Shown here piece after piece: positions 35,710 to 44,462 of a stretch of DNA of 63,981 nucleotides (positions are counted from its first letter, which is position 1; each line of letters begins with the position of its first letter). Location of the stretch: NCBI GenBank assembly GCA_900318275.1, contig ONJY01000011.1, positions 1-63,981 of the forward strand. Reading direction: 5' to 3'. Origin of the DNA: an uncultured Bacteroidales bacterium. Its GTDB lineage: Bacteria > Bacteroidota > Bacteroidia > Bacteroidales > P3. Both the position numbers and the translations under genes were made by a program. A model generated the notes under the pieces. It made no database searches. It was not told where the DNA came from and saw only the letters and a list, made by a program, of their open reading frames with translations.

Positions 35710-36342
35710 ATGGCAAGCATAAAGAAAGGACAAACCGACGGGTTAAGCGGGAAACTCGGTAACATTGTGAGATACAAATGGAAAGACCGGGAATGCGCGC
35801 GCGAATGGGTGATGCCTAACGACCCCAGGACGCCGGCGCAGCTGGCATCACGGAAGATTTTCGGGAAAGTGTCGAGCCTCGGGGCCGACCTGCTGCAGGT
35901 TGTCCGAATCGGGTTCCGCGGTATTGCCGCCGAAAGGAGCACCACCGAGAAGAACGTCTTCGTGCGGTTGAACCGCCAGCATATCAGCATCGTGGACGAC
36001 GAAGCGATTGTGGATTACACCCAGCTTCAGGTCGCCGACGGCCCGTTGGCTGCTGTCGATTTCGGCGAGCCTTCGACTGCCGACGGCCGCACGATACGCG
36101 TGGCCTTCAGCAACACCGCGAAAGCCAACCGGCTCAACTATGTGATGCTTGTCGCCTACCTGCCGGAGAAGCGCAACTGCATGTTGTCGGAGCCTGTGTT
36201 CCGCAGCGCCGGCGAGGCCGAGATTAATCTGCCGGAGAGTTGGGCGGGTTGCACATCCCACATCTACGGCTTCTGCTGGGACGGCAAGGATGCCGTCTCG
36301 CCTTCGAGCTACATCGGTATTGTCAACAACACTTCGGATTGA
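35710..36342 (+). CDS. DUF6266-family protein (copy 2)
   Basis: 210 residues. The N-terminus GQTDGLSGKLGNIVRYKWKD, then PRTPAQLASRKIFGKV, fits DUF6266 clearly. There is no signal peptide or membrane span. A central region (VDYTQLQVADGPL, then VAFSNTAKANRLNYVMLVAY) looks like beta-sandwich repeats. Function unknown. Copy 1 is at 21393-22112. Bacteroidota genomes often carry several of these; here two copies break into one glycan operon. Confidence 0.8.
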   Translation: MASIKKGQTDGLSGKLGNIVRYKWKDRECAREWVMPNDPRTPAQLASRKIFGKVSSLGADLLQVVRIGFRGIAAERSTTEKNVFVRLNRQHISIVDDEAIVDYTQLQVADGPLAAVDFGEPSTADGRTIRVAFSNTAKANRLNYVMLVAYLPEKRNCMLSEPVFRSAGEAEINLPESWAGCTSHIYGFCWDGKDAVSPSSYIGIVNNTSD

Positions 36343-36369
36343 GCCATACCGCAAAGAGAATAATCAATA

Positions 36370-37446
36370 ATGGCTAAAAGCATCCACCTTCCCGGCCTCA
36401 ACGGGCTGCGAGCCATCGCGGCGCTCTCGGTGATGTGGGGCCATACCTTCCAGCGCGACTTCGGCGACTGGGGTGTGGAAGGCTTCAAGCTGCCGGTGGT
36501 GGCCGACGGAGTCACTCTCTTCTTTGTCATCAGCGGCTTCCTCATCACCTACCTGCTGCTGCACGAGCAGGAGCAGAGCCGGACGGTTAGCATCCCCAAG
36601 TTCTATATGCGACGCATATTGAGGATATGGCCCATATACTACCTCTATCTGCTAATCGCGGTGTTCTCCACATCCACCTGGCACGACCCCAACATCTGGT
36701 ACTATTGCTTCTTCACCGCCAACATACCGTTCATCCTGACAGTCGGCATCTGGCCCATAGTGCACTACTGGAGCCTCGGCGTCGAGGAGCAGTTCTACTT
36801 GTTCTGGCCTTGGCTGGTGAAGCTGACCAAAGGCAGACACAGCCGCCTGCTGGTCATTGCCGCGAGCGTGTGTGTCGTATGGCTTGCCTGCAAATGGGGC
36901 CTCTACCTGGCCTACGGCACCAATACTGCCTACCGTTTCTTTGCCGTCACACGCTTCGACTGCATGATGATAGGCGCCATCGGGGCCATACTCTACTTCA
37001 TGAAGAGCAAGCTGTTCACCAAGTTTCTGATGAACCGCGCGCTGGGAGTCGTCTGTTTCCTGCTGCTGCTGTTCTCTCTACCTTGGGCCAATGTCATTCC
37101 CGCGCCCATAAGGCCCCAACTGATTGCCATCCTCTCGCTTGTCTGCATAGCCAGCCAGCTGGACAACCCAATAATCAACCTCGAGAACCGAGTGTGCGAC
37201 TTCGTCGGCAAGATATCCTACGGCATCTATGTCATCCATCCGCTGCTGATATTCGGTCTCTCCGCGCTCTATCGCAACGCCGGCATACAACTGCCGGAAG
37301 CCGCTGCCACAATACTGATATACGTCATCATCACCGCCGCAACGGTGTTTGTCGCCTGGCTGTCCTACAAGTTCTTCGAAAGCCCGTTCCTGCGGCTGAA
37401 GAACAGGTTTGCTATCGTACAGAGCCAAAACTCCATGATGAAATAA
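36370..37446 (+). CDS. Acyltransferase 3 family protein (OafA-like)
   Basis: 358 residues with about ten membrane spans. The signature LPGLNGLRAIAALSVMWGH gives the catalytic His region, and VTLFFVISGFLITYLLL and FYMRRILRIWPIYYLYL follow, as in OafA-type O-acetyltransferases. It would acylate a sugar of the glycan at the membrane. It begins 27 bases after DUF6266 copy 2 and ends one base before the next GT2 gene. Confidence 0.92.
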   Translation: MAKSIHLPGLNGLRAIAALSVMWGHTFQRDFGDWGVEGFKLPVVADGVTLFFVISGFLITYLLLHEQEQSRTVSIPKFYMRRILRIWPIYYLYLLIAVFSTSTWHDPNIWYYCFFTANIPFILTVGIWPIVHYWSLGVEEQFYLFWPWLVKLTKGRHSRLLVIAASVCVVWLACKWGLYLAYGTNTAYRFFAVTRFDCMMIGAIGAILYFMKSKLFTKFLMNRALGVVCFLLLLFSLPWANVIPAPIRPQLIAILSLVCIASQLDNPIINLENRVCDFVGKISYGIYVIHPLLIFGLSALYRNAGIQLPEAAATILIYVIITAATVFVAWLSYKFFESPFLRLKNRFAIVQSQNSMMK

Positions 37447-37447
37447 C

Positions 37448-38392
37448 ATGCCACGATTCTCAGTCATCATACCGCTCTACAACAAAGCGCCTTACGTCGG
37501 CAAGACCGTAGAGAGCGTCCTTGGCCAGACTTTCGGCGACTATGAGTTGATAATCGTCGACAACGGGTCGAACGACGGCAGCCACGAGATTGTGGCAGCG
37601 TTCACCGACCATCGCATCACTATAGTTCGACTGGAAGAAAATGTCGGCGTCAGCAACGCCCGCAACAAAGGTGTCGCTATGGCCACCGCACCCTTCGTCA
37701 CATTCCTCGATGCCGACGACTGGTGGGAACCCACTTTCCTCGAAGAGATGGCCGGACTCATTGATCGTCACCCCGACGCAGGCATCTACGGCACAGGCTA
37801 TTATATCGTGAAGAACGGCAAGAAACGGCTGGCGCCGATAGGTGTTGACGAGGGGTTTGAGGAAGGCGAAATAAACTACTGCGCGGTCTATGCCAAGACG
37901 CTCTGTATGCCACTTACGAGCATAACTGTGGCAATGCCGAAGGCGGTATTCGACGAGACGGGCGGCTTCAAGCCCCACCTGAAGCTGGGCGAAGACTTCG
38001 ACCTATGGGTCCGCATAGCGCTGAAACACAAAACCGTCTTCCTCAACAAGCCGCTGAGCAACTACAACCAGGATGTGGATGTCACCTATCGGGGCACCCA
38101 CCACCTGCGCGACCCCAAGGAGCACATGCTGTGGAACCTCGGCTATCTGGAGCCCGAAGAGAAGACCAATGCCGACTACAAACAACTCATCGACAACCTG
38201 CGCACCTACAGCCTGATGCCCTATCTGCTCACCAAACAATACCGCAGCGCCGCCCGCCAGGAACTGGCCAAGGTGGATTGGAGCCGACAGCCGGCCAATA
38301 CCGCCCGCCTTTATCGATTGCCTGTCGGGATATTGCGTCTGCGCAGATTTGCCCTTCTTACAGGGGTTAAAATAAAAAAGCTTTGCTCATGA
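37448..38392 (+). CDS. GT2-family glycosyltransferase
   Basis: 314 residues. FSVIIPLYNKAPYVGKTVES, VDNGSNDGSHEIV, TFLDADDWWEPTFLEE and KLGEDFDLWVRIAL are textbook GT2 motifs. The stop overlaps the ATG of the next gene (ATGA at 38389-38392). Confidence 0.93.
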   Translation: MPRFSVIIPLYNKAPYVGKTVESVLGQTFGDYELIIVDNGSNDGSHEIVAAFTDHRITIVRLEENVGVSNARNKGVAMATAPFVTFLDADDWWEPTFLEEMAGLIDRHPDAGIYGTGYYIVKNGKKRLAPIGVDEGFEEGEINYCAVYAKTLCMPLTSITVAMPKAVFDETGGFKPHLKLGEDFDLWVRIALKHKTVFLNKPLSNYNQDVDVTYRGTHHLRDPKEHMLWNLGYLEPEEKTNADYKQLIDNLRTYSLMPYLLTKQYRSAARQELAKVDWSRQPANTARLYRLPVGILRLRRFALLTGVKIKKLCS

Positions 38393-39402
38393 AAATCATT
38401 ATCGATCCCGAGGACGACATACAATACATGAGTTTCTACATCAAAGGGCTTGAGGAGATGTTCGGTCGTGAGAGTGTAGTGTTCAACCACAAAGCCTTCG
38501 ATGAGCTGCCGTCAGAGGAACGTCATACGAGAACCATGCGTTTTATTATCAAAACCGGTTCCTCCGAGAGAAGATACACAATCGACACCAACGACAGCCA
38601 CCGAGTAAACGAGGTTCTGTACCAATGGTGCGACGCCTACGGAAGCGTGAACGCCAATTTCAGCAAGACCCCCGAAGCGCTACAGAAGAAACTGATATCG
38701 CTGTGTCCGTCGTTCGCAATACAATACACGCACCCTATCCATGCTATTGTTCCGACTCTCAACGGACTGCTACACACACAACGCAACAAACGGAAATACC
38801 TCGGCTGTTGGAAACGGACCATGCAACGTCCACGGTTGGAGGCATACACCATGCAAGAGCCACGCGAAGGCTATGTCTTCCATCTCTCAACATTGTGGCA
38901 GAGTGACGAATGGAATCGGAATGACGAGGGTGTGAACTTACGACGTGCATTGTTTATCAGAGCCTGCAAAGCATTGGGTGCGGAGATGACTTTTGAGGGA
39001 GGTTTAGTGACATCAAGAACCGGTGACAGCATCGCCCAGTTCACTGACTGTCTGAGCAAAAGGTTGCCTGCCGACGAGTGTCTGCAGAAGACAAAGGAGT
39101 CGACGTTTGTGTTCAACACCCCCGCCTACTGGAACTGCCATGGATGGAAACTGGGCGAATACATGGCATTGGGGAAAGCCATCCTGAGCACCCCATTGAG
39201 CAACGACCTTCCGTCGCCGCTTGTGGAAGGCGAGCATATACACTATGTGGATGTAACCTCGCCGACGGCGTTGGACGATGCCATCAGGCTGCTGCTCAAC
39301 GACAAGGCGTACAGAAAACATTTGGAGAACAACATCCATCGGTATTGGTGCGACTACGGAACACCGCAGGCCTCACTGAGACTGATGGGAATAACACAAT
39401 AA
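38389..39402 (+). CDS. GT-B-like glycosyltransferase, family uncertain
   Basis: 337 residues from the ATG at 38389 (a TTG at 38383 is possible). The N-terminal half is not recognised. The C-terminal part, WKLGEYMALGKAILSTPL, then EGEHIHYVDVTSPTALDDAI, resembles the donor-binding end of GT-B transferases. The position between two glycosyltransferases with coupled starts supports a role in the same glycan. Confidence in the exact family is low. Confidence 0.6.
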   Translation: MKIIIDPEDDIQYMSFYIKGLEEMFGRESVVFNHKAFDELPSEERHTRTMRFIIKTGSSERRYTIDTNDSHRVNEVLYQWCDAYGSVNANFSKTPEALQKKLISLCPSFAIQYTHPIHAIVPTLNGLLHTQRNKRKYLGCWKRTMQRPRLEAYTMQEPREGYVFHLSTLWQSDEWNRNDEGVNLRRALFIRACKALGAEMTFEGGLVTSRTGDSIAQFTDCLSKRLPADECLQKTKESTFVFNTPAYWNCHGWKLGEYMALGKAILSTPLSNDLPSPLVEGEHIHYVDVTSPTALDDAIRLLLNDKAYRKHLENNIHRYWCDYGTPQASLRLMGITQ

Positions 39403-39404
39403 GC

Positions 39405-40127
39405 ATGATACCTAAGACAATACACTATTGCTGGTTCGGGCGCGGAGAGATGCCGCAGCTGGCTAAAGACTGCATCGCCTCGTGGCATAAGCACATGCCC
39501 GATTGGGAATACAAACTTTGGAATGAAGACAACTTTGATGTCGACAGTACCCCTTACACCAAAGAGGCCTACTCAGCAAGGAAATATGCTTTCGTGACCG
39601 ACTATGTGCGACTCTACGCCCTCAGCTCCGAAGGCGGGGTTTATATGGACACCGATGTGGAAATACTGAAACCATTGGACGACCTGCTTCACCTTGATGC
39701 ATTCACTGGATATGAGGGTAGCAAACACAAGCCCCCAGTCACAGGCTTGATGGCCAGCAAAGCTGGGGGGCAATGGGTTGAAGAACAACTACATGCCTAC
39801 GACGGACAGCATTTCTGCCGCGAAGACGGCTCATTGGACACCACCACCAACACCCAACGTATCAGCGCCATCATGAAGGCGAATGGATTTGTCTGCGATG
39901 GGAAGAAAGGACAATACAAAGACCTGACCGTATTCCCTTCGGAATACTTCTGCCCTCACCAGACCACAGGAGAGTACCTACTTACCGAGAACACCTACTG
40001 TAACCACCACTTTATGGGATCGTGGAGCAGCCGTGATACAAAAGGATGGAAAGATCTCATCAAGAACCTCGTAGGCCAACGAGTCATGACATATTTGATA
40101 AAAACGAAACGCAAACTTATTGGTTGA
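39405..40127 (+). CDS. GT32-like glycosyltransferase (DXD sugar-binding)
   Basis: 240 residues from the ATG at 39405. MIPKTIHYCWFGRGEMPQLA at the start, KLWNEDNFDV, then ARKYAFVTDYVRLYALSSEG and GGVYMDTDVEILKPLDDLL with the DxD, as in the capsular-polysaccharide GT32 group. A retaining transferase; the sugar is unknown. Two bases separate it from the previous gene. Confidence 0.92.
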   Translation: MIPKTIHYCWFGRGEMPQLAKDCIASWHKHMPDWEYKLWNEDNFDVDSTPYTKEAYSARKYAFVTDYVRLYALSSEGGVYMDTDVEILKPLDDLLHLDAFTGYEGSKHKPPVTGLMASKAGGQWVEEQLHAYDGQHFCREDGSLDTTTNTQRISAIMKANGFVCDGKKGQYKDLTVFPSEYFCPHQTTGEYLLTENTYCNHHFMGSWSSRDTKGWKDLIKNLVGQRVMTYLIKTKRKLIG

Positions 40128-40129
40128 CA

Positions 40130-41533
40130 ATGGTACCCTATCTGCCAAAGAAAATATCCAACACCGCCATCTACCTCTACCTTGGGGCACTGGCTGCTGT
40201 GACCATATTCTTCATCCGTCACACCATGTCACTGACATTCTACATTATAGGAATAGTGTGGGTGGTGGGATTCTTCCTGCTCAGTTCATATTGCAGTATC
40301 AAATGGCAAACGATTCCCCAAAAGAAGCTTTTGCGCAACCTGTTTCTCAGCGCTTTGGGGCTTCGCTGGTCATGGACTATCTTCGCCTATATTTTCTACA
40401 TGTACAATACAGGGGCTCCTTTCGAGTTCTCGGCTGGCGACTCCATATGGTACTACGAAGAAACCATGGGCAACGTGCATGCCAATATAGCAGATATATG
40501 GCGTTATCTTTTTGTTGACTCCAAAACCATATCCGACTCTGGTTATGTGCTCTACCTTTCGTTGCTGTCTAAAATTACGGGCTATAGTATCCTGCTTCCG
40601 CGTCTGGTGAACGGCATCTTCAGCGCAGTAATGGTTCTATTGGTCTACTTTCTGGCCAAGCGCAACATAGGCGAAGAAGGTGGCCGAATGGCAGCCATCT
40701 TTGCATGTTTCATGCCCAACCTTATCTTCTATTGCGGGTTGCACCTGAAGGAAACGCTGATGATCTTCCTCTTGGTTGCCTATCTCGAGCGCGCTGACTA
40801 TCTGTTGCGTAGCAAGAAATACAATGTTTTCACTATAGCTATCCCTATACTATTGGTCGTCTCACTTTTCACTTTCCGCACCGTCCTGGGCGCCGCAGCC
40901 GTATTCGCCTTTGCTACAGCACTGGTTTTCACCAACACCTCGATTGTAGGCCGGGGGAAACGCATAATGCTCATCGCCTGGGGAGTACTGGCTGTGACAA
41001 CTTTGACTGGCGGAGTCATCAGCAACGAACTGCAAGCAACATGGGAGGATCGTGGCGAGAACCAGGTGGCCAAACGCACACACCAGACCAACAAAGGTAA
41101 CCAATGGGCTAAGTACGCCACCGGTACTGTCATGGCTCCCATGATGTTCGTCATGCCGTTCCCTACAATGGTGGATGTAGACCAACAATACAACCAGCAG
41201 ATGATCAGTGGAGGAAACTATGTACGTAACTTCTTCGGAGTCTTTGTATTGATAGCCGTGTTCAGCGCTATTTTCATTACCAAGAACTGGCGCGACCTCT
41301 CTTTTATAGGTTCCTTCGCCATTGCATACTTAGGCATCATCTCGGCCAGTGGATTCGCCAACTCGGAACGTTTCCTACTGCCAGCACTGCCGGTCCTGCT
41401 TATCATGGCGGCTTACGGCATAACTCTGCTCAACGCCAAAAACTACAAGTTTGTCAAGATGTGGTACTATGTCGTACCCATTATGGCCATAACTTGGGCA
41501 TTCTTCAAGCTTGGTTCCCGAGGCCTGTTCTAG
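40130..41533 (+). CDS. Polytopic membrane protein, GT39-like or polymerase candidate
   Basis: 467 residues from the ATG at 40130, with about ten to twelve membrane spans. A long extracytoplasmic segment after the second span group (GDSIWYYEETMGN) and the pattern LPRLVNGIFSAVMVLLVYFL, then FYCGLHLKETLMIFLLVAYL, resemble GT39/ArnT-type glycosyltransferases and the Wzy-like proteins of Bacteroidota capsule loci. It could polymerise repeat units or add a lipid-carried sugar. No Wzx flippase is seen, so a classic Wzx/Wzy route is not complete here. The stop TAG is duplicated in the tandem repeat that follows. Confidence 0.6.
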   Translation: MVPYLPKKISNTAIYLYLGALAAVTIFFIRHTMSLTFYIIGIVWVVGFFLLSSYCSIKWQTIPQKKLLRNLFLSALGLRWSWTIFAYIFYMYNTGAPFEFSAGDSIWYYEETMGNVHANIADIWRYLFVDSKTISDSGYVLYLSLLSKITGYSILLPRLVNGIFSAVMVLLVYFLAKRNIGEEGGRMAAIFACFMPNLIFYCGLHLKETLMIFLLVAYLERADYLLRSKKYNVFTIAIPILLVVSLFTFRTVLGAAAVFAFATALVFTNTSIVGRGKRIMLIAWGVLAVTTLTGGVISNELQATWEDRGENQVAKRTHQTNKGNQWAKYATGTVMAPMMFVMPFPTMVDVDQQYNQQMISGGNYVRNFFGVFVLIAVFSAIFITKNWRDLSFIGSFAIAYLGIISASGFANSERFLLPALPVLLIMAAYGITLLNAKNYKFVKMWYYVVPIMAITWAFFKLGSRGLF

Positions 41534-41653
41534 CTAACCGAACTATCCGAAACAAGCCAAACAACTTCTTCTCTAACAGAATCATACGATGTTCTAGCTA
41601 ACCGAACTATCCGAAACAAGCCGAACAACTTCTTCTCTAACAGAATCATACGA
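41527..41653. repeat. Tandem 63-64-bp repeat containing CCGAA words; left flank of GxxExxY gene
   Basis: Two head-to-tail copies (41527-41590 and 41591-41653), identical except CCA to CCG inside. The first copy includes the final TTC TAG of the preceding gene. Each copy carries CTAACCGAACTATCCGAAAC followed by AAGCC(A/G)AAC, i.e. the CCGAA word at 9-base spacing. The inverted partner is at 42161-42190. Confidence 0.9.
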
Positions 41654-41666
41654 AAAAGCCTAAATC

Positions 41667-42086
41667 ATGAATATTAAGAATGATACGTTGGCCTACATGG
41701 TTATTGGATGTGCAATGGAAGTATATAAGGCTCTTGGTCCAGGACTATTGGAGTCTGTTTATCAAAAAGCTTTATTAAAAGAGTTGGCGTATAATGAAAT
41801 ACAAGCAGAGTCAGAAGTTCCAATAGATGTTAGTTATCGAGGAGAGAACCTTGGTATTGGTTTTCGTATGGATATTTTGGTAGAGGATATTATAGTGCTT
41901 GAATTGAAGTCGATAGCAAAACTTGAAGATATCCATTACAAACAATTACTTAACTACCTTTTACTCACAGATAAACCTTTGGGATACCTTATCAATTTTA
42001 ACGTTCCTAATTTCACTTTGGGACAAGGGTATGACAAGATTCGCAACCTACGCTACAATAAACCCATCCCCGACTGGGTCATATAA
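41667..42086 (+). CDS. GxxExxY family protein (PD-(D/E)xK-like fold)
   Basis: 139 residues. The name-giving motif is GLLESVY at 26-32. Nuclease-like residues D69, E79 and K81 in FRMDILVEDIIVLELKS fit the PD-(D/E)xK pattern, and the family is thought to share that fold. Function unknown; members are frequent as isolated genes in Bacteroidota and other environmental genomes. Base composition is lower in GC than its neighbours. It interrupts the glycan operon and is flanked by inverted CCGAA word arrays, just as the four-helix-bundle genes are flanked by theirs. Confidence 0.9.
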   Translation: MNIKNDTLAYMVIGCAMEVYKALGPGLLESVYQKALLKELAYNEIQAESEVPIDVSYRGENLGIGFRMDILVEDIIVLELKSIAKLEDIHYKQLLNYLLLTDKPLGYLINFNVPNFTLGQGYDKIRNLRYNKPIPDWVI

Positions 42087-42160
42087 TTTGGGTTCATTCG
42101 GCTTTTTAGATTAGAATTTAAGTATAAATACTTTTATCCGGTTAGAATCCTAAATCAAGG

Positions 42161-42190
42161 ATTTCGGTTATTTCCGTTTTTTTCGGTTAG
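42161..42190. repeat. Right CCGAA/TTCGG word array, abutting a start codon
   Basis: TTCGG, TTCCG and TTCGG words. Its reverse complement begins CTAACCGAA, the same as the left flank at 41534-41542. The array ends immediately before the ATG at 42191. A short AATCCT/AGGATT hairpin lies just before it. Confidence 0.8.
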
Positions 42191-43198
42191 ATGAATATTC
42201 TGATAGTATGCAATTATAAGCCTGGTGTCGGAGGAATCTCGGGGCAGGTGGAAATTCTGCAGCGGAAACTGCGGGAGGATGGCCATATTGCCGATATATT
42301 CTCCACCCAAGCCTCTGTCTTAAAACGGCTGCTGCTCCCGCTCAAGCTCCGTTCTGCAGCCAAACACTACGACGTTTTACATATTCATTGCTGTTCTCAC
42401 TGGGGCTTCCTGCCTGCTATAGTTGGTGTCACTGTTGGACGGCGATTGGACAAACGTATCGTGCTGACCTACCACGGTGGTGGTGGAGAGAAGTTCTTTG
42501 ACAAGCATACCCGGTTGGTGCGCCACTTTATGACCCGTACCGATGCCAATATCGTTCTCTCGGGCTTCCTCGCCAGCGTCTTCGACAAACACCAGCTCCC
42601 CTACTCTGTAATCCCTAACATCATAGAACTTGACGACACTCATTATCGTCTGCGTGGCACCATTAAGCCCAACTATATATGCACCCGTGCCCACGAGACA
42701 TTATACAACATCCCTTGTATTCTGCGAGCATTCCAAAGGGTACAAGCCGAACACCCAGAAGCCACTCTGACTCTTGTAGGCAGCGGCAATGAACACGAAA
42801 GTCTCATCAAAATGTCAGAGAAACTTGGCTTACACAATATAACCTTTACTGGAAGGGTCGACAATAAGGACATCTATTCATACCTTGACAAAGCTGATAT
42901 AATGCTCTCTTCTCCAACGGTGGACAACATGCCAGTGTCTCTACTCGAAGCAATGAATGCTGGATTGCTGGTAATCTCAAGCAATGTAGGAGGTGTTCCA
43001 TACATGGTGAAAAACAACAACACCGGCCTGCTCTTCGAAAGCGACAACAGCGATGAATTAGCCACAAAGATGTTATGGGCCATTGAGAACCAATCTATTG
43101 CCATTACAATAACCATGCAAGCACACAAAGATGTCGCTCGCTACCGATGGGAGAATATCAAAGACCAACTCTACACTGTCTATGGCATTCGTTCATGA
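42191..43198 (+). CDS. GT4-family glycosyltransferase
   Basis: 335 residues, GT-B fold: MNILIVCNYKPGVGGISGQV at the start, GSGNEHESLIKMSEKLGL, and SPTVDNMPVSLLEAMNAGLL followed by VISSNVGGVPYMV. It starts directly at the end of the right CCGAA array. It overlaps the next gene by 17 bases, beginning the last, tightly coupled module of the locus. Confidence 0.92.
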   Translation: MNILIVCNYKPGVGGISGQVEILQRKLREDGHIADIFSTQASVLKRLLLPLKLRSAAKHYDVLHIHCCSHWGFLPAIVGVTVGRRLDKRIVLTYHGGGGEKFFDKHTRLVRHFMTRTDANIVLSGFLASVFDKHQLPYSVIPNIIELDDTHYRLRGTIKPNYICTRAHETLYNIPCILRAFQRVQAEHPEATLTLVGSGNEHESLIKMSEKLGLHNITFTGRVDNKDIYSYLDKADIMLSSPTVDNMPVSLLEAMNAGLLVISSNVGGVPYMVKNNNTGLLFESDNSDELATKMLWAIENQSIAITITMQAHKDVARYRWENIKDQLYTVYGIRS

Positions 43199-44462
43199 AC
43201 ATATAATACTGCCTCTCAGCGACCTACTCAGAGGGGAATCGGTGCACAAATATTTGCGGATACTCAAAGAGTCAGAGCACTGGACACCCGACCGGATGAC
43301 CGATTTCCAGCAGCAACGTCTGCGAAATCTTCTCAAATATGTCGCCAAGGAGGTACCTTTCTATCGTGACTGGTTCCACGACCAGCGACTTAATCCACAA
43401 GATGCCACTCTCAAACAGATGCCTATAATCAACAAGGCTATCATGCGCCAAGAAGGCATTGAACGCTTTTCTGCCACATACTTCCCCCAGAAAGACCGCA
43501 GCCTCTCACGTTCAAGCGGCTCCACAGGAGAGCCTTTCTCATTCTATGTTTCACGCGAGGCTTCGTCAGTCAACACAGCAGCAAAACTACGCACATGGTA
43601 CCAAGCCGGGTATCGTCTTGGCGACTGCTACATGAAGATTGCCAACGGTGAACGCCATGGGAAAATGAAGAAATGGCAAGACCTGATAAACCATTGTATA
43701 TATATACCCTTCTATTCCATTGACGACACATCGCTCAGCAACATTCTGAACACCATCGAAAGGGAGCAGCCTCTATACATACGCTCCTATCCGGCACCTA
43801 TTTATTTGCTTGCACGCTACCGCAACAGCCACACAGGGTACACATACAACCCACGACGGATATTTACCACAGGATCAACGTTGCCCGACGATTACCGCGA
43901 GGAAATAGAGAAGGCCTTCGGTTGTGATATCATCGATTCCTACAGTTGCGAGGGCACTCCAAACACCTATGAGACACCAAATCACGACGGTTACCATGTG
44001 TGTGGCCACTATGGCATCATCGAAGTGCTTGACAACGATGGATACCAAATCTCTGACGGTATCGGCCGTGTGGTCAGCACCGACCTCTGGAACATGGCAC
44101 TCCCCTTCATACGCTATGATACCAAAGACCTTGTCGAAGTCCACAACGGGAAAATTACACGTATTATGGGTCGCGAGAGCGATGCTTATCTTGCCAATGG
44201 CGGTGAGATATACACGGTGCATAATTTCTCACATTACTTCATTTATGACATCCCGGGGGTGGACTGCTACCAAATAGTACGCCATCGTGACGACTCTATA
44301 ACATTCAATATTGTTACCAACAAAGATTTTGACTCCTCAAGAATCCAGGATATTGTCGATTATTGGCAGCCAAGACTCGGTGCCAGCGTTTCCGTCAGTC
44401 TTGTAGACGATATACCCCTCATGCATAACAACAAAAGGCGAACCATCATCTTCGAACCATGA
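43182..44462 (+). CDS. CapK-like adenylate-forming family protein
   Basis: 426 residues from the ATG at 43182; the frame is open upstream inside the glycosyltransferase gene. It resembles the phenylacetate-CoA ligase/CapK group: SLSRSSGSTGEPFSFYVSRE (Gly/Ser-rich nucleotide loop), RIFTTGSTLPDDYREEIE, DSYSCEGTPN and FIRYDTKDLVEV. CapK-type proteins are common in capsule loci. They probably activate a carboxylic acid for attachment to the glycan; the substrate is unknown. It overlaps the FemAB-like gene by four bases. Confidence 0.88.
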   Translation: MAFVHEHIILPLSDLLRGESVHKYLRILKESEHWTPDRMTDFQQQRLRNLLKYVAKEVPFYRDWFHDQRLNPQDATLKQMPIINKAIMRQEGIERFSATYFPQKDRSLSRSSGSTGEPFSFYVSREASSVNTAAKLRTWYQAGYRLGDCYMKIANGERHGKMKKWQDLINHCIYIPFYSIDDTSLSNILNTIEREQPLYIRSYPAPIYLLARYRNSHTGYTYNPRRIFTTGSTLPDDYREEIEKAFGCDIIDSYSCEGTPNTYETPNHDGYHVCGHYGIIEVLDNDGYQISDGIGRVVSTDLWNMALPFIRYDTKDLVEVHNGKITRIMGRESDAYLANGGEIYTVHNFSHYFIYDIPGVDCYQIVRHRDDSITFNIVTNKDFDSSRIQDIVDYWQPRLGASVSVSLVDDIPLMHNNKRRTIIFEP

